From Ciborinia camelliae (Eukaryota; Ascomycota; Leotiomycetes; Helotiales; Sclerotiniaceae), in assembly GCA_025890175.1 (NCBI GenBank), contig JANPYM010000005.1, positions 2,698,768 to 2,762,767 on the forward strand: DNA of 64,000 nt, read 5' to 3'. The notes beneath the pieces were generated by a model that had not been told where the DNA came from, did no database searches, and saw only the letters and a list, made by a program, of their open reading frames with translations. Below are positions 25,936 to 35,617 of this stretch, one piece after another; position 1 is the first letter of the stretch, and each line of letters begins with the position of its first letter. The translations under genes were made by a program, and so were the position numbers.

Positions 25936-26144
25936 ATTTCGTGGCATATCACTGGGTAAATTCTCACACTGGAAACTATCACAGGTTAGATTGGGGAATA
26001 TAGAGCTAAGAATTGAGGTGCTGAAGATCATTTTGTTAATCTATACCACGAACAATACAGGGCGAGATGATATCGATCGCTGGTCTTGGAAGAATAACCA
26101 CTATCAGCCATCAGCCAAGGGCATCAGAGACTTTGCGCAAATAA

Positions 26145-26178
26145 CCACGTGACGACCAGTCCACGTGACGACCAGTCC
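26145..26178. repeat. Tandem 16-bp repeat carrying CACGTGAC
   Basis: The unit CCACGTGACGACCAGT occurs at 26145-26160 and again at 26161-26176, followed by CC. Each copy holds the CACGTG core bound by bHLH factors. It lies 210 bp after the TLC stop, not in an obvious promoter. Confidence 0.8.
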
Positions 26179-26668
26179 ATCTATCTAAGCACCCTCTTCC
26201 CGTAGTTTACGTAGAATCATGTTCATTCCCCCTTCGAATTCATGATTATGTTAGTTTCGAAGTGCTAGACCTCTGTCTTACGAAGCTATTTCCACATCGT
26301 TTCCTTAGTGCTACGATCACGTGTGTTGACTGGATTTGTGCGTTCATGGTATATGCGGAGGCTCTATGATGTTCTACCTACCTCTACTCTATTCCTTAAA
26401 AGGTTATCGAGGGCAATATTCAAACCAATGAAAAGGGGGAGGGGGGGTTCTAGGATTTTAAATTGAAGAGCCGAAGACATACATTAGATGATATATATAT
26501 ATATATATAGGCCTCCTGGGCAAGTAGAAGGCTTCAGTAAGCTTATAGAAGAGGATTATAGATGCGTAAAGTCAGAATCAGATATTGAAAATAGGGGTGG
26601 CATTTTCGAATTAATATTAATCAAATTATATGATGTGTCGATTGACCAGATGGACTGGGCTAAAAATT

Positions 26669-27163
26669 CGCGGGCGGGAGTTTGATTGGAAATTTTAATT
26701 ATAGAATTGATTTGGGGGGAAAAGTGGAGGATATGGGGGAAAAAAGGTTTAGGCTCGAATGTTTTTGTTCTTTTTATTCTTTTGGCCTTTTCTATCTTTC
26801 CTACTCTTGCTACTCTTGCTACTCTTGCTACTCTTGCTACTCTTGCTACTCTTGCTACTCTTGCTACTCTTGCTACTCTTGCTACTCTTGCTACTCTTGC
26901 TACTCTTGCTACTCTTGCTACTCTTGCTACTCTTGCTACTCTTCCTAGCTCCTTCCCCCCTACTAGCTTTTCCGAACCGAATCGGTTGTTCTAGTGACCG
27001 ATTCGTGTGGTACCTGCAGATTTGAGGGGAAGAGGGAGTAGGGGTGAGAGAGTGAGAGTGGAAAACTAGATGGGTAGGCCTCACTCCTCTCTCTCTCTCT
27101 CTCTCTCCCGAATCAATCACTGGAACTACCGATTCGGTTAAATCAATTAAACTCACGCCCGCG
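26669..27163. mobile_element. Possible non-autonomous TIR element (MITE-like)
   Basis: Bases 26669-26688 and the reverse complement of 27144-27163 match at 18 of 20 positions (both begin CGCGGGCG, then GAGTTT, then ATTG). The 495-bp interval has no transposase and contains the minisatellite. I cannot see a clear target-site duplication, so the ends are uncertain. The right end also overlaps a separate near-perfect hairpin with 10-bp arms AAACTCACGC. Treat as a hypothesis. Confidence 0.35.
26802..26945. repeat. 9-bp minisatellite, 16 units
   Basis: The unit TACTCTTGC is repeated 15 times without change from 26802, then once as TACTCTTCC (26937-26945). Because 9 is divisible by 3 and no frame has a stop, it produces artificial ORFs of Leu, Ala-Thr-Leu or Ser-Lys repeats. 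The perfect identity suggests recent expansion and probably length variation between strains. Confidence 0.95.
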
Positions 27164-27170
27164 TGAGTTT
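27149..27170. repeat. Short perfect hairpin near the exchanger 3' end
   Basis: Ten-base arms AAACTCACGC and GCGTGAGTTT are separated by two C bases. It lies 33 bp beyond the stop of the minus-strand exchanger gene, so it would be in its 3' UTR, where it could form a stable stem. It overlaps the right arm of the possible TIR element. Confidence 0.7.
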
Positions 27171-27202
27171 ATCGCCTACCGTAATCTCCCGCTCTAACTG
27201 AA

Positions 27203-28912
27203 TCATACTACTGATTGGGAGCCCTGGAACCACGACGCAATAGCAATCATAACATATGTCATTGTAAGAATAGCGCCCTTCAACCTATTTCCGACGAAGA
27301 TATGCTCAGCCATCGTAGTCACACACGAAGAAAAGGAATGGGACATACCAATTTGATTTACCATCTCCAATACTCTGTTGCGCCAGTAAGATCGACACGA
27401 AAAGCGCCGAGACCTGAAACCCATCAAAAAGTAAATTCATATCATCCAACCCCATCCCCCACCCCACAATCACCAACGTTGGCGCAACCACCATGGCGGT
27501 CTGGATACTTTTCCCTAATGCGGATTGAATCGCGAGATCCATCTGATCTTTGGATGCGCATTGGATTGCCATGGCATCATTACTCAAGATGGGAAGGAGG
27601 ATCATCCCGATGAAGTCGCGGGGTACGTTGGCTTTTTCGGTAAGTCCTTGGATACTATCTGTCATGAATTGAGTATTAAAAGCTAGGATTGCGGTTCCGA
27701 ATATTAAGATGCCGAGACAAACATAGAGATGTAATTCTAACCCGTTCTCGTCCTCATCTTCATCGTCGGTAGGAGGACGCTCGGCAAGGTTTGGTCCACC
27801 GAGCCTAACTTTCGCGAGTTCTTTTTGAATATGTCCACGTGAAACTGGCCTTTTTCTAGGACGCATGGGAACTTTCTGACTAGGTTCCATGAAACCTGCT
27901 GCGTGCGTCTTTAATTCGAAATATAGGTATAAGGCATAGATTAATATGAGTATGACAGCCATGCCCCTGGATTGCTTAGTGATTACCCGAACTGCCGTGC
28001 CTGAAAGATGAAATGAGGCAGTAGGGATGATGAAAGATACGATGGAAACCGACAGTAGACTATTAAAAATGGTGGCGACAAGCATGTTATAGTACTGTTC
28101 AACACGACGCAGGCCTCCAACCATAAATGCAACGCCATTGTTCAAAAGCATCAAAGTTAATATGCCTCCAATCAAAGATGTCTTAAGCGTAGATAGTTGT
28201 CGACTCCTGAGGAGAAAAATAGATGTTATTATTTGCACGATATTTCTGCGTCATGTCAGTGAAAACTAATCCTCTCATACCAAAAGAAATTGCATACATA
28301 CCCAAAGCTCATGTAAATCAAAGCACCCAATACATCGCCAGTACGGAGAATCAAATTATTCATCGCAGTCCCAATAAGTCCCGCCACTGGGAAAACGGCA
28401 ATGAAATTCACAACAAAGATGGCTACCGGGCTGACATGGCTATAATTGAATGCAAAACCGATTGGTACGGCAATAAGGAGGATGTTAATCCAACTACTTA
28501 ATATCCTCGCTCTAAGCTGATTCCTCAGAGTAAATCTTCGATATTCAAGCCTGAAAATTCCTGCTAATTTGTTAGGTGGTATAGCGTTCTCTTGACCCTC
28601 TTTCGTCCACCTTGCAAGAAATCGGCGTCGAGGACGTTCATCCACACTACGCCGGTAACTCAAAGTACGAGAATCCGAGTGAACCGACAACCCGGATTCG
28701 GATTCTTGGCCCGCACCTGTCATTTTATACTCCGCGTTCGTAGATTCTTGATTTAAGTCACCGATAGGAGTTATGGGCATTGACGTGACTCGTGATAACC
28801 TCTCACCCACAACATTTCTAGCGGCTTCGATATCATCCAGTGGTGTTGCGTGAGCCCACGTGCTACGTCTTGATATCTTCCGGGAAGGAATAAACTGGGC
28901 GATGGGAAACAT
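27203..28912 (-). CDS. CAX/VCX-family cation exchanger paralogue lacking the catalytic glutamates
   Basis: Exons (minus) 28912-28302, 28245-27349 and 27284-27203 give 529 aa; introns of 56 and 64 bp splice in frame. A cytosolic N-terminus (about 1-130) precedes INILLIAVPIGFAF, which starts two blocks of membrane helices separated by an acidic loop (DDEDEDE, about 364-370). Fold markers of vacuolar Ca2+/H+ exchangers are present: LKTSLIGGILTLML, IIPTASFH, ALYLYFELKTHA, DGFQ, DGKSNWLKG. But the two alpha-repeat motifs are changed. The usual GNAVEL is GNIVQI (E to Q at 208), and GNAAEH is SNDAMA (E to M at 429, H to A at 430). The paired glutamates bind the ion in Vcx1, so Ca2+/H+ exchange is unlikely. 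The long intact frame argues for a retained gene with a changed role rather than a pseudogene. Location is predicted vacuolar. Confidence 0.9.
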
Positions 28913-30034
28913 GGTGATTTTTAGAAAGATCGTAGTTGTGACTAGACATGCAAATGATGACCAAATCTCTGATGCTCGATATTAATATTAGATTCTCTTC
29001 TTATCTTCGCGAGGCCATCATATTGAAATCGAGTAGTATACATCCCTTGAATGTGAGGCTGAACATCCTTGATCGATTGCTTACGATTGTTACCTATTAA
29101 TAGGTTACTCCATTGGGCCAGCCAATAAGAACCTAACGAAAAGCTACAATCCACTCACTGTTTGCGGGCAAGTAGACAAATTTCCTCCAAGTTCCTCAAT
29201 TTAGATAAAATCAATACAAAATAAAAGTGCCAGATTTTACTTATATATTACAATGAAAGCTAGAATCATAACTCAAGCAACACATGAAGTGGCATACATA
29301 TCTTCTGAGCATAAATGATATACTGCCGCAGTCATCCTCGTGATGTTTGGATTATGAAGAGTGATAGGAATATCTCTATAATGTTCGGTTGAAGAACAAT
29401 TTAGTTTATAGGACAAAGATCAGATGATAGTGTAGTATTGCGTGGAAGTTAACTGGGTGATGAGATAGATGCTATTACTTGCAATTTAAGTAGACGATGA
29501 AGAGGGCTTATAAGGAGGGAATCTGATGAGGGTTTCGTTTTGTTTTGTTTGGGGATTCTTTGGATAATCAGGAGTGAGGTTTGAACAGTCAATTCTCAAT
29601 TCTGAACCCGAAAGGTTATGTATGCTCTAGGGAGAAACTTGAAAGAAGGTTCCGAGAATACGGGGGCAACTTTAAAGCAAGTCTGCTCCATTATGAGGAA
29701 TGAATATCTGGGGTTTAGAGCCTAGAGAAACTTCATTCATGAAGTCAATTCCCCCCGACCATCAATAAATTACAAATGCGGCACCACCATTGTCCAACCC
29801 GGCGTCCCATACGCTCCAACCGGCAACCTCCTAATGCCAGCTATGGTGGTTCGTTGAAAATGACAGGTAGTATTTTGATTCCTGGCGCCATAGTTTACAC
29901 GTGATTCAGCCTCAAGCTGCCGCCCTTTTCATTTGGCTTTTTGTAGACAGTGACTTTTGTGCCTGTTTTTTTGGTATTCATTATCAGCTCTCTATTGTTT
30001 CGTCTATTTTTTGCATTCGTTGCGTATTTCAGAA
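28913..30034. other. Divergent intergenic region between the exchanger and PAQR genes
   Basis: About 1.1 kb. It must hold both promoters. Open frames are short. There is a 'ttttgttttgttt' run near 29540 and a CACGTGA string near 29899. No other feature was recognised. Confidence 0.5.
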
Positions 30035-31392
30035 ATGTCTGCAAGATCAATATACCGTCCTGGGAAAAGCGGGTTAAGCCCTAAAAAGATTATAGAAGGC
30101 CAGCCAAACGTTAGCGATAATTCGGTATTGCGCAATGTTCGGAAACCAAATGATGATTCTGTGGGAAGTTACCTACTAGAATGGGACGAACTTCGTATGT
30201 TTTCTCCATATCTTCCATGTTCTGTATATCTACTGACAAGATATTGGAGATAATTGGCAGCAGTGAGTGATGAGTTTTTGATTTATTGAGAGGGGCTGAA
30301 GAATGGTTTTCTAGGGACAATGAATACATTTTATCAGGATATCGGTAATTTTTGCGTAGCTCAAGTTCCTAAATAATTGTCTCTAATACAACGCAGACCT
30401 ATCTCAGAATCACTTCTCAAATCTCTCGGAAGTCTAGGTCATGTACACAACGAGACGAGTAAATTAACTCTTATGCGAGTGCGTTGAGTTGAGCAACAGC
30501 TAATGAGAACTGCTCTGTCTAGTTAATATCTACTCTCACCTGTTCGGCTCAGTTCTCTTCGCCACACTTCCATTCTGACTCTATAGGCAAATCACCCCTC
30601 GCTATGCCACTGCGACAATAGCAGATATGATTGTATTTTCAACCTTCTTTTTTGGGGTGGCGATTTGTTTTCTGCTGTCAGCTACGTAGGCCGTCCATTT
30701 CCCATCAATCTCTCCCCGTGACTAAGAACTCGAACAATTTCCACATTGTAGCAAATCACAGTAAGAGGGTCAATGCACTTGGTAACCAGCTTGATTATCT
30801 AGGCGTTGTGACATTGATGTGGGACTCCACGATCCCAACTGTGTATTATGCATTTTACTGTGATCCAGCGATTCAGAAGACGTATTGGACGATGGTAAAG
30901 ACATATCCTCGCTTGAGAAATCAGGATATTTTCTTGTTAACAACCAACAGATCTCTTTTCTCGCATCAGCATGTGCAATCACAACTCTCCATCCAAAATT
31001 TCGTCATCCGGGTCTTCGTGAATATAGAGCCGTGATGTATAGCTGTTTAGGACTTTCTTCCATCATCTTCATCATACATGGTCTCATGTTGTATGGATAT
31101 GAAACCCAGAATTATAGGATGAGTTTAGATTGGATGGGGGCAATGGCGGCTTTGAACCTACTGGGCGCGTTTTTATATGCGGTTAGGGCGAGTACTGTAT
31201 CCTAGGCATGTCATAAATAACAGAGCTAATGCTAAATAGATACCGGAGAAATGGTTCCCACGGAGACACGATATTTTGGGTTCCAGTCATCAAATTCTCC
31301 ACTTTATGGTGATATTTGCGGGTCTGGCACATATGGCTGGGCTCTTGAGAGCATTTGATCATATATATGCTGAAGATTTCCACTGCACTTGA
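30035..31392 (+). pseudogene. PAQR/ADIPOR-family (Izh/hemolysin-III-like) gene with two lesions
   Basis: Seven exon blocks rebuild almost a whole PAQR protein: 30035-30194, 30293-30344, 30397-30458, 30523-30685, 30738-30894, 30951-31187, 31240-31392. Family signatures are clear: EEWFSRDNEYILSGYRPIS, LGHVHNETINIYSHLFG, ADMIVFSTFFFGVA, CFLLSAT, ANHSKRV, NQLDYLG, STIPTVYY, HPKFRHPGLREYRA, SSHQILHFMVIFAGLAHM. Family members are seven-helix zinc-dependent hydrolase or receptor proteins acting in sterol and zinc homeostasis. Here the conserved helix after SVLFATLPF meets an in-frame TGA (30576-30578). Also, the expected acceptor AG of the next exon (30736-30737) reads AA, so the SAT-FHIVANHS joint cannot form. 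All other joints are in frame. Intron 6 is GC-AG. A recent pseudogene or an unusual allele is likely; sequencing error at two sites is less likely. Confidence 0.8.
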
Positions 31393-32706
31393 TTTGGATT
31401 GAGAGTTATTTTATCATCTTTTCTTGAGAGCACTTGCACAAAGACATAGATACTTCCAAACACTTGTTTCACGAGGTATGATATAATGGTTGGTAAACAC
31501 TGAAAACAGTATAGACTTTAAGAGCATTTTGTATAATAAATGAATACATGTGTCAATATATAAGAAAAGTTGATATGCTCATCATGCCAGAAACCACGCG
31601 CATGCAAATCAATCATAAACAATAAGTATTCGCCTCATACATCAAGCCCTACCAATCAATCCCACCCATCCAACACTCCTGACCTAGATATTCTTTAATA
31701 CTACTCCAAACAATCAGACCTTAAACATCACAAGCCAACTTGCTTGAGTTCCAGCCATCCAACTAACCTATCCCACCCATCATCTTATCGAATGAATACC
31801 TGGGTATTAAAGCATCAAAAAACACCACATTCAAGTCAAAATCAGATCATGAAACCAGACGAGCAAATATCAATATCAAAACAAAACAACACAACCCATC
31901 TTTCCCATCCCCACCCCCCTAACCATTGCAAGCTCAATCCCTTCCACCTCCCCCCCCCCGGCAAAAAGGGACAACAAATGAAAAGCAACAAAAGCATAGC
32001 TAGCAATATCCATCCCCTACTGCACACTCCCCAAAGCCGTACAACAAACAAACGAGACATCAAGATCAGGATCTACGAGTATACCGGTGCAAACAAACAA
32101 CACTGTCAAATTGCATGGAGAACTTTTCACCTTAAAGTATATCACTCACACTCGCACACTCGCACAAACCCCCCTCCCCAAAAAACCAAACAAAAAAAAA
32201 CATACAACAGTAGGGATTCGCTGGTGGTCACCCACCCAACTACTAATCTACCGATCTGAAGCTTGTGTATGGCAGAGCGGACGGGATGCCCAATTCTCTT
32301 CAGTCTATGGTCGTATGTGGTGTTATGTTTCTTTTCTTTGATCATAACCAGATGGGATGAGATGGGATGATACCTAAGGACGAATATGAATATGAATATC
32401 CATCTAGGCACCACATCTACCGTGTAGCTAGGTACCTAGGTAAGGTAAGGGAGGTAAGGGAGGTAGAGCTCCAATCAACTCAACTCGACTTGGTCGGGAA
32501 GTTGTGGTGTGGGTGGGAGAATCCCCAGTATATATAAGGTATAATATACCTATACTCTGAGAATAGCGGTGATAGGTACCTCCATGATGCAAGTATGAAT
32601 GAATGAATGAATGCGTCATTGGCGTATAAAATATTGCGTGAGGAATACATACATAAACCAAACCAAATAAAAGGCATCTCAAGTCCCTCACAATCGAGAC
32701 AAGGAC
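31393..32706. other. Convergent intergenic region without a recognised gene
   Basis: About 1.3 kb between the PAQR locus (+) and the MAPR gene (-). A plus-strand open frame of 171 codons (31744-32259) is low-complexity (His, Asn, Lys, Pro) with no domain, and looks non-coding. There is an A-run near 32190-32200 and a 'gaatgaatgaatgaatg' run near 32597. The rest is plain sequence. Confidence 0.5.
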
Positions 32707-33766
32707 CTACAAATCACCATCAGGGATCGATCTCTTTTTCCTGCCCTTCATAGCCTTCTCACACATAGGATGATTTTCGCCCTTTGTCTCCCAACCCTTC
32801 GCTCTCTTAACCCGACCAATCTTTGGGTATTTACCGCTGTGTTCGAAGAATCCTGGAATTCATCACGTATGGATTAGTCAACCGTTTTCTATACACGACG
32901 TTCCTATCCCAATGCGCATGCGGATCGGCAACACCCCTCAAGAACCAGAGAAAACTCACCAATCCAATGACCCAACGCATCATTGACACTTTTCCTCGCA
33001 TCCCTTCTCTCCTTCTCCTTCAATTTCTTCAATCCCCCTGTCCCAATCTTCGCCACAATCTCGGCATCAACCACCTCATCATCAAGCGGCAAAAACATTT
33101 CCTCCACGCCCCTCAAATCCGGCGTACGATCCACATCGAAACAGTTCGTAACGAAAGCCCTCGTCGCATCTACTCCTGCGAAAAAGTGATAGCTGCCCCC
33201 GGGTCCATAGTGTCTGCGGCCGGCCGTGACATCGTAGATTGTGCCGTTCAGGGCGAGGTAAATGGGAAGTTCAGGGTTGCTGCCGTCGTATCGGGGGAGG
33301 TCGGCGTCGGTTAGTTGAAGGGGTCCATTCTGGATGGTTTTGTATTAGCTATAAGGTTGTTCCCATACCGTATTTTCGAACACTCATGTGTCCAGATAAG
33401 ATCCCCCTATCCCCAACTCTATACTAACAACAAGAGAAGTAAAGAAAAAGCCAAAAAAATACATACCCAATAAGTCTTAATAACCTCCACCTGAGACCAA
33501 TTCGGTCTCTTCATTCCCCAAACATAGCTATCCTTCGTAATCACATAGCTTAACCCACAACTCGCAATGATGATAAATACCAATGATCTCAATAAATCTA
33601 CTAATGAGAATGGTGCGGCATCCTCTTCTGCAGCAAGTTTGTTGGGAGATTTCTTGTCTTTCGTCTCTGCAGCTGCTGATGAGGTTGAGGTGGCTTTGGT
33701 GAGACGAGAATCGTTATCAGTTGAAGTTTCCTTTCTGCGTTCACGAAGGGTATTTGTATCGGCCAT
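32707..33766 (-). CDS. Membrane-associated cytochrome b5-like heme/steroid-binding protein (MAPR family)
   Basis: Exons (minus) 33766-33467, 33329-32960 and 32852-32707 give 271 aa; introns of 137 and 107 bp splice in frame. A charged N-terminus is followed by one membrane helix (LVFIIIASCGLSYVIT, about residues 62-77). Then comes a cytochrome b5-like domain of the MAPR/Dap1 type: LTDADLPRYDG, IYLALNGTIYDVTAGRRHYGPGGSY (about 105-150), FFAGVDATRAFVTNCF. The tyrosines of this block take the place of b5 histidines as heme contacts in the family. A second region (KSVNDALGHW, FFEHSGKYPKIGRV) and a basic tail follow. The expected place is the ER membrane, where Dap1-like proteins support sterol-synthesis P450s. 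Start chosen at MADTNTL; an upstream in-frame ATG at 33844 would add a hydrophobic leader. Confidence 0.9.
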
Positions 33767-34471
33767 TTTGAATATTTTGAATGGCAAGTACTGAAACTTG
33801 TCTATCGGGAAGGGAAATAAAGGGGGTTGGAGGGATAGGAGCAAAGGGAGGAGATAGATATGTGGCAGCTTCGTTCCAAATGAATTGATATGGGGAAGTT
33901 ACGGGTCCAACATCTGTATAATTAGAGCTTGTGGAATTTAGTCAGGGTCGCGCGTCGCAAATGGGGTCATCGTCATTGAAAATTGATTTGATTACATTTA
34001 GCCTTGAGGTAGAGAGTTTTGGGCGGGGGGAAATGGTTTATGAACTTCAATTAAGCCTTCATGGAACACAAATTGGTAATTGTCGTGATGCGAGAGGTTG
34101 AGATGCCTTTAACCTTTTGCCTTGCACTTCTTCCACCGTATTCGTACTCGCACTCGTATTTTCCTGGATTCGCTCTACTCAGTGTTCACATTAGTTCGGA
34201 CTTTCACCATCACAGTTGTGAATCACTTCTGCAAAACATAAAATCCCATCGAATGGCATCAATAAGCAAAAGGCTGAATTCGATATGCTACACCTGCCTG
34301 CCTTTCCTAACAAGCCCGAGGAAAAGTCATAATAAAAAACCCATCCGGATATCCCATGCCAAACGTCCACGCACAACCTATCATCGTAATGTGGTCGATT
34401 ATTCCGAAGACGAGGTCATGACCATCGTTTAATGCCTTTGTCGTTTTGAAGTTTTCGGATTATTGAATTCT
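33767..34471. other. Intergenic region upstream of the MAPR gene
   Basis: About 700 bp between two minus-strand genes. A plus-strand open frame of 123 codons (34061-34432) lies here; its last 60 codons are basic and could be a small protein, but no family is recognised and there is no supporting context. Left uncalled. Confidence 0.4.
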
Positions 34472-34975
34472 TTACTCTTCAGCTTGGATAGCACGGGCTG
34501 TGAAAGAAAAAATATTGTTAGCTTTGTATTCTCAAGACCAGTCCCTTGATAAATTCCATCATTCCAGTGTTCCCTTTGGAGATAATTCGAGTATTCTTGC
34601 GCATTGCTGAGAGAGGGCATTGTGGTATTGTCGAAGTGTAAAAAACGTACTGTAGATATCACCGGCGTGATGCTTGACGACAATCTTGATCTGTCCGTTC
34701 TCCTCCAATTCCTTCAAACATCTTCTGGCCAAAGATCCGTTGATCTTTAATCTATCGACCAAAACTGCGACGGTGACGAGACGGTAGGACTGAACATCTT
34801 TGGCGAGTCTGTCGGAAGTGGACTTGTCGAGGATGACGGCGTGTTGAGCCTTGTCCTTAACTATATTGATTTTTTATCAGTTTCCAATCGAAAATCCATG
34901 ATGGTAATTATGCGCACCCTTTCCCTTGGACCACTTCTTCTTTTGCTTCTTTGCGCCGGTGTTTGCTGGTGCCAT
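34472..34975 (-). CDS. rps25: 40S ribosomal protein eS25
   Basis: Exons (minus) 34975-34918, 34860-34651 and 34497-34472 give 97 aa, the usual eS25 length. Introns of 57 and 153 bp splice in frame. The lysine-rich start MAPANTGAKKQKKKWSKGK is followed by VKDKAQHAVILDKSTSDRL, the winged-helix part VAVLVDRLKINGSLARRCL, and KELEENGQIKIVVKHHAGDIYTRAIQAEE at the end, all diagnostic of the family. It is a component of the small ribosomal subunit. The first intron has a GTGCGC donor, which is slightly unusual. The early first intron and short last exon are typical of ribosomal protein genes in filamentous fungi. Confidence 0.97.
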
Positions 34976-35617
34976 TTTGTCGGTTTGATGTTGTCGTGAA
35001 GAATGGATGCTTCTCTCAAAATCAATTCAATACAATAGAGGTGGAGAGGTGGAGGGATTTTCGAATTTAGGGCTTGTGTGTGCCGAGCGAAAAAAGGCGC
35101 TAGTCTTGACGTAACTGAATCACGTGATTAACCTTATAACTTGTCGACGATTTTCACTCAAAACTGGAGGAATTCAGGGAAACATTTAAGAGTAGAAAAG
35201 GGAAAGAAAATAACAGAAACTTGGTACGTACTATGGATGGGTTCAATATGCTCATAATTGAGTACCTGGAGTAGTTATGTGGCATGAATTGTTGAAAACA
35301 CGTTATCATTTTCAAATTTCACCGCAACTCATGGAGCTTCCTTACAATCGAACATCTTTGGAAATCCCAAGATTGACGGTCACGAGGGTCACCAAAGGAA
35401 CAAAAATTCATGACATTCATTTATATTCATTTATCGGTTTTGTGGTTTGTATCCATGCCATCCATACCTCCATCCCGCCATGCTACCCTATATGCCAATG
35501 GAAGTTCATTTGCGCTCCGACTTATTCTCCAAAGAGCCCAGCAAATGCAAAAGTCTACCTATATTTTATATTTTATGCCATGTCATCCTTTGATCGCGAA
35601 TAACCCTTTTTACCACT
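34976..35617. promoter_or_regulatory. eS25 promoter region
   Basis: About 640 bp between eS25 and the end of elg1, both on the minus strand. A perfect 10-bp palindrome ATCACGTGAT at 35119-35128 lies about 145 bp before the eS25 ATG. CACGTG is a bHLH site; its role here is inferred from position. Confidence 0.5.

Larger units (their letters stand above)
25936..27202. other. Convergent intergenic region rich in repeats
   Basis: This 1.27-kb stretch lies between the stops of the TLC gene (+) and the exchanger gene (-). It contains a 16-bp tandem duplication with CACGTG, a short TA microsatellite near 26490-26507, a 9-bp minisatellite, a GA/CT run near 27088-27107 and imperfect inverted repeats at about 26669 and 27163. 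The open frames across the minisatellite are by-products of a 9-bp unit with no stop codons. Confidence 0.6.

Noticed and set aside
26749..27156. Minus-strand ORF with a long Ser-Ser-Lys repeat
   Set aside because: It is a direct product of the stop-free 9-bp minisatellite.
30541..30590. Intron that would remove the TGA in the PAQR gene
   Set aside because: The only possible pair (GTTCTC at 30552 to TATAG at 30585) is 35-40 bp long, breaks the frame and deletes a conserved helix.
31744..32259. 171-codon plus-strand ORF
   Set aside because: Low complexity (His, Asn, Lys, Pro), no domain, and opposite open frames of similar length.
34061..34432. 123-codon plus-strand ORF between the MAPR and eS25 genes
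   Set aside because: The last 60 codons are basic and could be a peptide, but no domain, no splice context and no family pattern support it.
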